From CAWBVG01 sp963792175 (GTDB taxonomy: Bacteria; Acidobacteriota; Vicinamibacteria; Vicinamibacterales; CAVVIG01): a stretch of DNA of 64,000 bases. The DNA lies in the NCBI GenBank assembly GCA_963792175.1, contig CAWBVG010000032.1, positions 54,157 through 118,156 of the forward strand, read 5' to 3'. The translations under genes and the position numbers were made by a program. Under the pieces are notes generated by a model. That model worked only from the letters and a program-made list of their open reading frames with translations, was not told where the DNA came from and did not search any database. Of the stretch, positions 32,860-43,369 are shown in pieces; the first letter of the stretch is position 1, and every line of letters starts with the position of its first letter.

Positions 32860-34929
32860 TCAGGCCGACGGCTCTGCCATCTCAGGTCGTTTCTTGCGTG
32901 CAAGGCTGGCGACGGCCGCGACCAGGCAGTCGGGATCGACCGGTTTCGCCAGATGCATCTGGAACCCGGCGCGCACGCGAGCTGCCGATCCTCCTCGCGC
33001 GCAAATGCCGTGATCGCCGCGGCGGGAATCGAGGTGCTCATCGGCACCACGCCCTGCGCGGACGCGTCGAATCAGCGTGTAGCCGTCCTCGCCTGGCATG
33101 GCGATGTCGGCCAGGAGCACGTCGACGCGCTCGCGCCGCAGCACGTCGTAGGCGTCAGCGGCCGACGTGGCCGTGAACACCACACCGTGGCAACGCTGCA
33201 GATGTTCGGCAACCACAAGGCGGCTTTCCTCATCGTCGTCGACGACGAGCACGCGCACGTTGTCGAGCGACAGCGTCTCGACAGAAAGCGCCGATATCGC
33301 GCGGGCGACGGGCTGGTGTGACTCATTCGCGCACGCTGGATCGATCGGGAACCGCGCGATGAACGTTGCGCCCTGGCCGACACCGGCGCTCTGGGCCTCG
33401 ACACTGCCACCGTGCGCTTCGACAAGGTGCTTGACGATCGACAGACCGAGCCCCAGCCCGCCATGGACGCGGGTGGTCGATCCATCGGCCTGCCGGAACG
33501 GTTCGAAGATGTATGGCAGGAAGTCGGCTGACATCCCCTGTCCGGTGTCGCGGACTTGGATCTCGACGCAGTCCTGGACACGTTTCAACTGGACATGAAC
33601 GGTGCCACTGTCGGGCGTGAACTTGACCGCGTTCGACACAGGTTCGCAACGACTTGCTCGAGGCGCGCGCTGTCTCCCTGGATGAACCCGAGCCACGAAT
33701 CGGCCTCGGTGGTGATGCGCACGTTCTTGGCGTCGCCGGCTGGCTGCACGGCCCGCACGGCATCGTCGACGACGGTCTTCAAGTCGACGGCTGTCCGTTC
33801 GATGCGAAGCGTGCCTGCCATGATCCGTGAGACGTCGAGCAGGTCATCGATCAATTGCGCCTGCCGTCGTGCGCTGTCGTAAATCGACTGGAACGCGCGA
33901 TCGCGCCGCGCCTCGTCGAGTCGTCCGCGGCGTAACATGTCGGCCCATCCCAGAACGGCGTTGAGCGGCGTGCGCAGCTCGTGCGAGACGACCGCGAGGA
34001 ACTGATCCTTCAAGCGATTCGCGCGCTCCGCCGCCGAGCGTGCCACTTGTTCCGCGTACTCGGCTTGACGCGCCTGCGCCAGCGCCTCGACGTACTCTGG
34101 TGGAGCTCGCGCATTTCCCCCATGTGCCGCGCCTGGTCTGCCAAGCGGCCGACGAAGACTTCGTAGGTCCGGTAGGTGAGATAAACCGGAGCGATCAGCA
34201 GAACGGCTTTCCAATGTTCGCCACGAGCAACGACCACGGCAGCCATCGCCCCGGCACTGCCGGCGACCATGAAACTGGCGCTGCTCCAGAGAAAATCGTC
34301 GCGCCAGACGTGAAGAACGAGCGGCTGCTGGACAACGCAATCGCGCCTGCGACCAGGCTCGTGTTCACGATGAAGTAGGCCGCGATCGCGCCGACAAGCG
34401 GCTTTGCCAGAACGGCCATGTGCAAGGGACGCAGCGATCCGCCGAGCTGCTGATACACGATGCCCGTTGCCGTCATCGTCATAACTCGGCCGCGGCGCTG
34501 AACAGTGTCCGGTACAGCGGATAGCTTTTCTTGACCTTGTAGCTGCACTGCATCAAGACGCCGGCAACCGCAACGATGATTGCCGGTTGCAGTCCGAGCA
34601 GCAGCAGCGCCATGAGATCGGCGGCGTACGAGACCGAGAGCGTCGAACCGCTGGCGGTGGCAATCGGTAGATTCACCTTCCAGAGCGAGGTGAGACACGC
34701 GAGAACAATCAACGCGGCGAACAATACAGGCCGCGGATAGGCGGTGGGGAAAAACGCGACGAGCGTTGCCGCGCCAGCCCCCATCACGATCGCGACATAG
34801 CATTGTGCCGGCCACGACAGCGCCTCCCACGCCAGGCGATCCGCCGGGGCGGTGTGACACGGGCTCTGGTCGCACGATGTCGATCTCGCCCGTGTGTGCG
34901 AACAGCCTCGCAGAAAGCCAGCCTTGCAT
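32860..34929 (-). CDS. Membrane hybrid histidine kinase with C-terminal receiver (frameshifted)
   Basis: Inner-membrane sensor kinase. The N-terminus is a multi-pass region (AIVMGAGAATLVAFFPTAY, VLFAALIVLACLTSLW, LMALLLLGLQPAIIVAVAGV, GSAGAMAAVVVARG) without an evident extracellular ligand domain. The phosphotransfer helix is LKDQFLAVVSHELRTPLNAV; the ATPase boxes are NAVKFTPDSG, VRDTGQGMSADF and GGLGLGLSIVKHLVEAHGG. The receiver is VRVLVVDDDEESRLVV with acceptor Asp in VDVLLADIAMPGEDGY and Lys in HLAKPVDPD. Shifts near 34860, 34490, 34200, 34090, 33645 and 33020. The start at 34929 (MQGWLSARL) is my best guess because it lies just beyond the protease repeat; it overlaps the end of the protease frame. 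A separate output protein is not encoded nearby. Confidence 0.8.
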
Positions 34930-36798
34930 ATGTCGCCTGCCGGTTCCAGATGATGGGCACGCAACTCGCGTCGGTGCAGCTCGTACCCCACACGACGGTG
35001 TCGCCGTCGGACGTGCCCCAGACGACCGTGTCGCCCTCGGTCGTGCCCCACACGACCGTGTCGCCCTCGGTCGTGCCCCAGACGACCGTATCGCCCTCGG
35101 TTGTGCCCCAGACAACCGTGTCGCCCTCGGCTGTGCCCCAGACAACCGTGTCGCCCACCGTCGTCGTGAAGACATCAATGATCCATGGGCCATCGCAATT
35201 GCTGTTGCCGCATTTCGATCCCCAGACGACGTTGCGGAAGCCGGGATCGATGGTCCACGCCGTTGCGCCGTCCTCACAGGTCGGAGTCGCGCAGCGCAGG
35301 CCGAATTCGATCGGTTGACCATCTCGTGTGGTGCTGCTGCCCCACGTGACATCCGAGCTCCACGCGTTTGCATCCGAGGTGAGCCATCCGCCTGTCACGA
35401 GGCGGTTGCCCCAGATGATCTGTCCGCTCCATTCCGGCGAGAACGCAGGGGTGCCGGCTCGCGATTGCGCGCGCGAGGTCGACGGCGCCTTTCGCGTTGA
35501 GGAAGCCGGCCCCTTCGGTGAGCGGGTCGTATCGCGGGTAGACTTGCGCGGTGTACTGCAGAATCGCTTTCACCTGATTGGGCGTCAGCGATGGATTGGC
35601 CTGCAGCATCAACGCCACCGTACCGGTGACAACCGGCGCGGCCATGCTCGTACCGCTTTGGCTCAAATACGGCAGATACGTCGTCGGCACGGTGCCCTCG
35701 AGCAAATACTGCGACTGGGTTGAATAGAACGCGCTGCCCGGATCGCTCAGCGACTCGATGCCGACCCCGGGGGCGAGGAGATCCGGCTTCGCGGCGAGAT
35801 CGATCGCGGTCGGACCACGAGAGCTGAACCCCGCGATCCTATCGTCGGATCGATCGACCGTGCCCATGTGACTGGACGCGCCCACTGTCAGGACCCAAGG
35901 CGCGTTGCCGGGCGCCGTGACACCGCCGTAGATGATGCGGCCCTGCGAATCGTGTCCGTAATTGCCGCTGGCGGCGACTACCACGATGCCCGCTCTCACG
36001 AGACGTCGCGCCGCGCGCGTCAGCGGATCGTCGTCGTACGACTGTAGACGCCCGTTGCGACCGACATGTTGACAACGCGGATATTCAGCGCCTCTTTGTT
36101 CACGAGGACGTAGTGCATCGCGGCGATGACGTCGCTGACGCGTCCGCGGCCGGTGCCATCGAGCGCTTTGAGGACGATCAAGCGTGCGTTCGGCGCGATG
36201 CCGGATCGAGCGCCGCTCGAGTCCATACCGTTGCCGGCAATGATGCCGGCGACATGCGTCCCGTGACCGTAGTCGTCGTACGCCGTGTCGCGCCCGTTGA
36301 CGAAATCGACAAACGAGTCAACGCGTTGCGACTCCCGCCGCCGGTCAGATCGTCGTGCCACGACGTGATACCCGAATCGATGACGGCGATGCCAACCCGG
36401 ATCGTCGTAGCCGAATTCTTGTCGGATCGCCGTCGCCCCGATCGCCGCACCCGTGCGTTCCATCGTGCCGACAATGGCTCGATCGAGCGCGATGTGCGAG
36501 ATATGGGGATTGTGCGACAACCCGAACAACGCCGCATTCGGCATGTCGGCGACGTACGCGTCGATGATTGGCAGCGCACACCCACGCGTGCCGCCGGCGC
36601 GGTCGATGGCGGCGGCGACGTCAGGAAGCTGTGGTGTCCGCCGCCGTGACGATCACCCGCGAGGAACCGACCGCGAGGGCTGCCCGCCGCGAGGCAAGCG
36701 GACCCATCTTCGAACCGGGCTCCGGCGAAAGACGAAGCGGCCGTTGCGAAAATCCCCAGCAGCGCGGCTGAAATATTCAACGATGCGGTCCACCGCAT
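34930..36798 (-). CDS. Subtilisin-like (S8) serine protease with VVWGT repeat tail (frameshifted)
   Basis: Secreted serine protease of family S8. The ATG at 36798 opens a signal peptide (ISAALLGIFATAASSFAGA). The propeptide region includes HNPHISHIALDRAIVGTMER. Catalytic residues are Asp in VGIAVIDSGITSW, His in DDYGHGTHVAGIIAGNGMD and Ser in LSQSGTSMAAPVVTGTVALM; the oxyanion Asn lies in VVVAASGNYGHDS. The C-terminal part carries six 10-residue repeats GDTVVWGT[T/A/S]EG encoded by 30-base tandem repeats at 34981-35160, preceded by GPWIIDVFTTTVG. The tail ends near CVPIIWN with no stop before the kinase start, so the exact end is uncertain. Shifts occur near 36690, 36400, 36020 and 35415. About 620 residues. 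Confidence 0.83.
34981..35160 (-). repeat. Six 30-bp tandem repeats encoding GDTVVWGT units
   Basis: Exactly 180 bases made of six 30-base units, differing by few substitutions, all in the protease reading frame. Each encodes a ten-residue unit GDTVVWGT followed by T/A/S and E/D. The frame is preserved through all copies, unlike the flanks, so the array is protein-coding rather than a CRISPR or satellite. The units would form a short-strand surface tail; copy number probably varies between strains. Confidence 0.85.
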
Positions 36799-37038
36799 GG
36801 CACCTCGATCTTGACGAGTAGAATGGCCGAGCGAACTGTCGCCACGCGGCGACACAATCCCAGGAAAAGCGGTTGTCGTGGGCGCGTAATTTCAGCTGAG
36901 TGGGTCCAAAATGGTAGCGCACATCGCCCAGAATCGAGCTCATCGATATGCAAATACTGTGAATGGCGGGTAGGATCGTTCAACTCGACAATAACCAGCC
37001 CACCATTGGTTCCGGCTGGCAGAATTCCCGCCTCCGCG

Positions 37039-39737
37039 CTATTGATGCCGCAGCGCGCTCAGCGGATTCGTCCGCGCCGCGCGCCAGGCGGGAACGATGG
37101 TCGCGACGATCACGCCGCCCAGGACGATCGCCAGCGCGCGCGCAAAGGAGATGGCGTCGGTCGCGCTGACGCCGAACAGCACGCTGCCGAGCAGGCGGCT
37201 GACGCCGAGCGCCGCGACCATGCCGAGCGCGGCGCCGATCGCGCCGAGCCGCAGGCCGCGTGCCGAGAAATCGGCGCACGACGGAGAGCCGTGGCGCGCC
37301 GAGCGCCATGCGGATGCCGATTTCGTGCGTGCTCTGCTTGACGGTGTACGACACGAGCCCGTAGGTGCCCATCGCGGCGAGCGCCATGCCGGCCACGCCG
37401 AAGAGAAACAGCATCGTCGCCGTCAAGTCGAAGAGCATCAGCGCGCCGCGCGATCGTGTCGGCCAGCGGCCTCGGCATGCACAATCGGCAGGTCGGGGTC
37501 GAGCGCCGCGACACGCGCGCGCGCCTGGTCGACGAGCGCGTCGACCGGCGCCGCGCCCCGCGTGTGCAGGATCATGCTCGAGCGGTACGACTGCAGGAAC
37601 GGCAGGTAGAAGTACGGCCGCGGCGTTTCGTCGATCCGCGACGTACTTCACGTCCGCGGCGACGCCGATCACCGTGCGCCAGTCGCCATCGCCGACTCGG
37701 ATCCGCTTGCCAATCGCGTTCGCCGCGCCGCCCCAGAATCGTTGCGCGAGCGTGTTGTTGACCACCGCCACCGGTGCGCCGTCTCGTCGTCCCGGTCCTC
37801 GAACTCGCGGCCGGCCACAGGGGGATCCGCAGCGTGCGGAAGTAGTCGGGGCCGACGGTGTTCGACATGAAGGACAGGTCTTCGCCTCGACGCGGCTCGT
37901 AACCCTCGATCGCGACGCGCTGCGACGGCGTATCGAGAAACCCCAGCGGCTTGTACGCGGCGAGCGTGGCCGATTCGATGCCGGCGTCGGCACGCGCCGC
38001 GTCCAGCAGGTGTCGATAGAAGACGCGGCCGCGCGACTCGTCGTAGCCGTTCTGCTTGACGTCCAGCGCGATCGCCGTCACGTGGCTCGCGTCGAAGCCG
38101 GGATACGCGCGCCGCGCCGCTTCGAGGCTGCGCGTCGCCAGGCCGGCGCCGACCAGGAGCAGGAGCGAGACCGCCACCTGCGCGACCACGAGACCGGCGC
38201 GCAGCCGGCCTCGCGCCGCGCCGCGCGGCGACGCGTCTTCGTTGATGACCGACACCAGATCGACCCGCGAGCTTTGCAGCGCCGGGACGAATCCGAACAC
38301 CAGCGCGCTCCCGCAGGCGACCAGCGCCGCGAACCCGATGACCAGGCGGTCGACGCCGATATTGAAGAAGAGCCGCTGGGGCGCGGCGAGCCGTTCGGCG
38401 TAGCCGACCAGCAGCGGGATCGCCTCGCCGCGCGAGCAGCGACGCCGAGCACGGCGCCGGGCACGGCGAGGACGAGGTTCTCGACAATCAGCAGCCGGAC
38501 GATCCGCGTCCGCGTCGCGCCGAGCGCCAGCCGCAGCGCGATTTCGCCGCGTCGCGACACGCCGCGCACCAGCACGAGCCCCGCGATGTTCGCGCAGGCG
38601 ATCAACAGGACCAGCAGACCCATCGCGCTCAGGACGATCAAGCGTCGGCAACAGGATCGTCGGCGCGCCGTCCGGTGTCTGCCAGAACGGCACGACCCTC
38701 AGCGGCTGCGCGGCATCGGCGAGCGGCCGATCGCGCGAGAGCGTGGCCCAGAGCGCGTCGGCCTGCGCGGCGGCGCTCGCGATCGTCGTGCCCGGCCGCA
38801 GGTAGCCCTGCGGATAGAACAGCGCGGCGCGGCGGTCGGAGAGGATTTCCGACGGTGTCGTCTGCTGGCTGCCGAACTTGAAGCCGAGCTCCGGCGCCAT
38901 CATCACCGGAATGAACACCTCGACGTCGTAGACGACGGTCGTGCCATGGAACGCGGGATCGGCCACGCCGACGACCGTCAGCGGGTAGTTGTTGATCTCG
39001 ATCGTCTTGCCGACGATCGTCCGGATCGGCGCCGAAGTCGCGCCGCCACAGACCGTCGCTGAGCACGACGACCGGATGGCGGCCGGGCGCGATTTCGTCC
39101 GACGGCAGCAGCGTGCGGCCGCGCTCGGCGCGAACGCCGAGGACCTGGAAGTAGTTCCCGGTGACGAGCTCGCCCCAGACCGGGCGGGCGCCTCGGCCTC
39201 TGCCCAGGCCGTGCGGTCGAACGGGCACGAGCCGAAGAGCCCCGAGAACGCGCGGTCGTGATCGCGGAGGTACTGGTAGTCGGGATACGACAAGGCGAGC
39301 TGACGTCCGGTGCTGGTTTCGCCGAAGATGACGGCGAGCGCGCCGACCGCTCGACGCCCGCGAGCGGGCTGAGCGCGAGGCCCTTGAGCATCGTGAAGAC
39401 GGCGGCGTTCAGGCCGATGCCGAGCGTGAGCACGCCGACCACGGTGAGCGAGAAGACCGGGTTCTTCGCGAGCGCGCGGATCGCGTAGCGGACGTCGCTC
39501 ATCTGATCGTGCAGGGCCTCGAGCCACCACGGCGTCCAGACGCGGCGGGCCGCTTCGGTGGTCAGCGTGACGTTGCCGAAATCCTTCAGCGACGCGCAGC
39601 TGCGCGCTCTGGCGATCGGCGCCGTCGGCCATGCTGCTCGTCGGCCGCGATCGCCAGGTGAGCGCGGATTTCGTCGTCGAAGTCGTCCTCGTCGAGGCGC
39701 TGCCGCTGCAGCCCTTCAGCCAGGACGAGATCGACAT
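37039..39737 (-). CDS. ADOP-type ABC transporter permease (frameshifted)
   Basis: Inner-membrane permease with N-terminal soluble helices and two MacB/FtsX modules. The ATG at 39737 has GAGGAG six bases upstream and lies just after the PadR stop. The first 65 residues (QRQRLDEDDFDDEIRAHLAI, then LKDFGNVTLTTEAARR) are the helical extension typical of PadR-linked ADOPs. Then come MSDVRYAIRALAKNPVFSL, NAAVFTMLKGLALSPL, the periplasmic core VVVLSDGLWRRDFGADP, the helices LLVLLIACANIAGLVLVRGV, the second module (LVVAQVAVSLLLLVGAGLA) and the end AWRAARTNPLSALRHQ. Shifts near 39705, 39580, 39200, 38640, 38440, 37800, 37640, 37450 and 37265 break the frame. About 895 residues. Transported substrate unknown; PadR suggests induction by a xenobiotic or cell-envelope signal. 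Confidence 0.83.
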
Positions 39738-39740
39738 GTG

Positions 39741-40114
39741 CTACTCCTCGGTTCCGGGCGTCAGCGGCCGGCTTCATCACCCGGCCGATCGCGTTCACCA
39801 GCTCGGTCCATCGCGATTCCTCGCGGAGCAGCTGCTTCTTGCCTTCGGGCGTGAGCCGATAGAACTTGGCGCGCTGGTTGGCCTCGGTCTGAGCCCCATT
39901 TCGCGGTCACCCAGCCTCTCTTGGCGAGCCGCTGCAGGGCGGGATACAGCGAGCCGGCTTCGACCTGCAGCACGTCGGACGACTGCGCGCGGATCGTCTG
40001 GCCGATGGCGTAGCCGTGCTGCGGTCCCCACTGGAGGGTCCGCAGGATCAGCATGTCGAGGGTGCCGTGCAGGAGGTCGGTGCGCGCGTCGGGCCGTGAC
40101 GAGTGCAGGGTCAT
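39741..40114 (-). CDS. PadR family transcriptional regulator (frameshifted)
   Basis: Small winged-helix repressor: LLHGTLDMLILRTLQWGPQH then GYAIGQTIRAQSSDVLQVEAGSLYPALQRLAKRGWVTAKWG, the conserved PadR DNA-binding domain. After a shift near 39895 the C-terminus reads AKFYRLTPEGKKQLLREESRW, the effector-responsive helix. The proposed stop (TAG at 39741-39743) leaves three bases before the permease ATG, so the two are an operon. Two copies of a 16-base element lie immediately upstream (40115-40159) and are the likely autoregulatory operator. About 115-120 residues, as usual. PadR proteins repress transporter or detoxification genes until a ligand binds; the ligand is unknown. Confidence 0.83.
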
Positions 40115-40159
40115 GGCTATAGAGAGTCTATAGCCTTGAGACGTAGAGAGTCTATAGCC
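40115..40159. promoter_or_regulatory. Tandem PadR operator candidate
   Basis: Just upstream of the padR start codon. A palindrome with nine-base arms GGCTATAGA (40115-40123) and TCTATAGCC (40127-40135) is followed 24 bases on by a second copy of TAGAGAGTCTATAGCC (40144-40159). The 16-base direct repeat is exact (40120-40135 and 40144-40159). AT-rich dyads of this kind are unusual in this GC-rich window, and the position suits binding of the adjacent PadR protein. Assignment to PadR is inferred. Confidence 0.65.
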
Positions 40160-40280
40160 TGTTCCCTCGCGAGCCGCCGCCCGAGCTCAGCGGGGCGATT
40201 CCCAACAACGCCGCTTCGTGCCGCCCTCGAGACGATCGCGCGCTGAGCTAGCTAAGACGGCCGAACGGATTCGCGGCGTT

Positions 40281-42925
40281 CTATTCCTGGCGGAGGGCGG
40301 TCATGGCGTCGACACGGCTCGCTCGACGGGCGGGCACGAAGCTCGCCACGAGCGCTGCCAGCACGAGGATCGCGACCATGGCGCCGAACGTCGACGCCTC
40401 GGTGTCGATCATCCCTTCCACGAGCCTCTGCAGCACCCGCCCGGCGGCCCAGGCGGCACCCGCGCCGAGCAGGGCACCGGCGGCGATCATTCGCGCGCTC
40501 TCGCCGAGCACCAGCCGCACCACGTCGCGCGCCGTCGCACCCAGCGCCATCCGCACGCCGAATTCGGGGACGCGCTGGCCGGTCAGGTACGCCAGCACGC
40601 CGTAAATCCCGATGCACGCCAGCGTCATCGCGAGCGCGGCGAATGCGCCGAACAGCACGACGAGGAACCGCTGCTCCGCCAGCGTCGCGTTCGCCAGCTG
40701 GTCCAGGGTCGCGGTGGCGTACAGCACCTGGTCGCCGCCGGGGCCGCGCAGCTCATGCCGCAGCGTCTCGACCAGACTGAGCGGCTCGACGCCGGTGCGC
40801 ACCGCGATCGACATCAGCTCGGACCACCGCCGCACGTTGGCATCGGAAACCTGGGCGAATGGGTAGTAGAACTGGTCGCGCACCTGCGCGCGGTCGTCGG
40901 CCGCCAACCCCCAGTGACGCACGTGGCCGACGACGCCGACGACGAGCAGCGGCTCTGGCGCGAGATCGGTCCACAGCCGCTTGCCGAGCGGATCCAGCCC
41001 GGCGAACGCGCGCTGGGCCATGACCTCGTCGATCACCACGACCGGCTCGCTGCCCAGGCGATCGTGGTCGTCGAAGAATCGTCCACGGCGCAGCGGTATC
41101 CCCATCACGTCGAGGTACTCCGGCGTCACGCTGTTGGCGAGCGCAAGCGGCTTCTGCATCCGCTCCGGCTCGGGCGGCGCCGTCCAGTAGCCGACCTGAT
41201 TGTTCCCCGCGCGCATCGGCACGGTGTCCACCATCGCAATCGCCCGCACGCCGGGCACGCGATGGCCGCGATCGATCACCGCCTGCCAGGCCGCGCGGAC
41301 CCGAGCCGGATCGCTGAGGATCGACGGCGACACCGCCATCCGGCTGGTGAGAACGTTCTGCAGGTTCACACCGGGGTCGACCGATGACAGCCGCAGGAGC
41401 GTCCGCCCCAGCATGCCGGCGCTGACCAGCAGCACCATGGCGAGCGCGATCTCGGCCACGATGAAGACGCTGTGCAGTCGTCTCGAGCCGGTGACCGAAC
41501 GGCCGCCCGCGCGCAATGCCGAGTCGGGCCGCTGTGACGGCGCCCGCAGTGACCGGCGCCAGCCCGAACAGAAATCCGCAGGCGAGGGACACACCAAGGG
41601 CGAACGCAAGGACGCTCCAATCGAGCTGAACGCGATCCGCCCCGGGCAGCCCGCCCGGCCATAGCAGCACGAACGGCTGCACGCCGATCGCGGCGAGCGC
41701 GACGCCCAGCGTGCCGCCCGAAATCCCGAGCACGGCGCTCTCGGTCAGATACTGACGCACGAGCCGTCCCCGGCCGGCGCCGAGGGCGACGCGCAGGGCG
41801 ACTTCGCGATCCTGCGACACGGCGCGCGCGAGCAGCAGGCTCGCGACGTTCACGCACGCGATCAACAGCACGAGGGCCACCGCGCCCATCAGCAGCCACA
41901 GCGTCGATCGCACGCCGCCGACATCCGGCCGCAGCGGCTCGGCAATGAAGCCGCGGTTCGCGTTCGATTCCGGATATTGCGCGGCAAGATTGCGACCGAC
42001 GACGTCGAGCTCGGCCTGCGCGGCGGCGCGGGTCGCACCAGGCCGAAGGCGCGCCCACACGCTGATACCGGGATGCGCGCCGCGAAGGCGCATGAAGGGT
42101 CGCGTGTTCTGCGCGATCGGCGTCAGGAGGTCGGCGCCACGCACGTCGAAGGTCGCCGGCGCCACGCCGACGATCGTGTAAGGCGTGGCCTCGAACGTGA
42201 CCGTCGCGCCGACCGCCGACGGCGCGCCGCCAAAGCGGCGCTGCCACAGCGCCTGACTGATGACGGCGACCGGCGCCGCGCCCGGCCGATCGTCTTCCGG
42301 CAGCAGGCTGCGCCCCGCGATCGGCGCAACGCCGAGCACCGACATCAGGTTGGCCGACACCTGCAGCGCGTCGACGAACTCCGGATCGCCGGCTCCGCTG
42401 ACGGTCCCGCCGCCGTAACGGAAGGCCGCCATGTCGAGCGAGCGAACGCCGCGCTGGCAATCGAGAAAATTTGGATAGGAGAAGGCCCAGCGATCGCCCC
42501 ATCGGTAGTCGACGATCCCTTTCGTCTGCTCGTCGACCTTCACGAGCGTCGCAGGATCGGCAAACGGCACGGGCTTGAACAGCACGCCGCGCATCACCGT
42601 GAAGATGACCGTGGTCGCCCCGGACCCCAGCGCGAGCGTCAGCAGCGCGACGGCGGCAAAGCCGGGCCGACGGCGAAGGGTGCGCAGCGCGTAGCGACCG
42701 TCCTGCCACAGGTCGTCGACCCAGCGGGTCCCGCGCGCGTCCCGGCATTGCTCTTTGACCTGTTCAGGCCCGCCGAGCTCGAGCCGCGCCTGTCGGCGCG
42801 CGTCGTCCGGCGCGACACCGCGCGCGATCAGGTCGGCGGTGTGCCGTTCGAGGTGGAAGCCGCAGTTCGCGGTCGAGCTGTTCTTCCATCTCGGCGCGTC
42901 GCAGCAGCCGGCGCAGCCAGGTCAT
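40281..42925 (-). CDS. ADOP-type ABC transporter permease (two frameshifts)
   Basis: Second PadR-linked ADOP, about 880 residues. The ATG at 42925 overlaps the padR stop by four bases (ATGA). The N-terminal helices read MTWLRRLLRRAEMEEQLDRE and, after a one-base insertion near 42865, FHLERHTADLIARGVAPDD and RYALRTLRRRPGFAAVALL. The first module continues through GATTVIFTVMRGVLFKPVPF, the periplasmic core VAVISQALWQRRFGGAP and the helices GAVALVLLIACVNVASLLLA. A second shift near 41560 precedes VFIVAEIALAMVLLVSAGML, the second core VVVIDEVMAQRAFAGLDPLG, LACIGIYGVLAYLTG and the end RRASRVDAMTALRQE. The role in export is inferred; no ATPase is adjacent. Confidence 0.87.
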
Positions 42926-43266
42926 TCGGCGCCACCTTCCGACAGCTTCAGAATTGCGCCGATCGCGCCGGCCAGCCGTTGCCAGTTCTCGGTCTCGCTG
43001 CCGAGCGCGGCGCGGCCTTTGCGCGTCAGGCGATAGAACTTCGCCTCGCGGCCGGTTTCACTTTCGTCCCAGCCGGCGGCGAGAAGACCGCGGTTCTCGA
43101 GCCGGTGCAGCGCCGGATAGAGCGAGCCCTGCGGCACCTGGACGACGTCGCGCGAGACCTGCTGCAGCCGCTGCGCGATGGCGTAGCCGTGCACCGGTCC
43201 GAGCGCGACGATTTTCAGAATCAGCAGGTCGAGCGTGCCCTGCGGCAGATCGGACTTCGGCGCCAT
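42922..43266 (-). CDS. PadR family transcriptional regulator
   Basis: Intact 114-residue winged-helix regulator. The DNA-binding part is LPQGTLDLLILKIVALGPVH then GYAIAQRLQQVSRDVVQVPQGSLYPALHRLENRGLL, followed by the wing EAKFYRLTRKGRAALGSE and a short C-terminal dimerisation helix (WQRLAGAIGAILKLSEGG). Its stop overlaps the permease start (ATGA), so the pair is translationally coupled. A long imperfect inverted repeat lies directly upstream (43273-43324). The product probably represses this operon; a shared effect on the divergent flap-endonuclease gene is possible because the operator lies between them. Confidence 0.93.
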   Translation of the reverse strand: MAPKSDLPQGTLDLLILKIVALGPVHGYAIAQRLQQVSRDVVQVPQGSLYPALHRLENRGLLAAGWDESETGREAKFYRLTRKGRAALGSETENWQRLAGAIGAILKLSEGGAE

Positions 43267-43272
43267 CGTCTA

Positions 43273-43324
43273 ACACCTCGAGCTTCTACAGCTTGCCACG
43301 GCCACGTGTAGAAGCGCAAGGTGT
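43273..43324. promoter_or_regulatory. PadR operator candidate (18-base inverted repeat)
   Basis: ACACCTCGAGCTTCTACA (43273-43290) and TGTAGAAGCGCAAGGTGT (43307-43324) are reverse complements at 16 of 18 positions, with a 16-base spacer. The inner nine bases GCTTCTACA/TGTAGAAGC match perfectly. It lies seven bases upstream of the padR ATG and 45 bases upstream of the divergent flap-endonuclease start, so it could affect both. Binding by PadR is inferred from position and symmetry. Confidence 0.65.
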
Positions 43325-43369
43325 GTCGGTGGGTTATGCTCCTGGACGGGATTCGAAGGTCATCGCGAC

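Noticed and set aside
34981..35160. Possible CRISPR array (six 30-bp units)
   Set aside because: Units are contiguous without spacers and encode a protein repeat in the protease frame.
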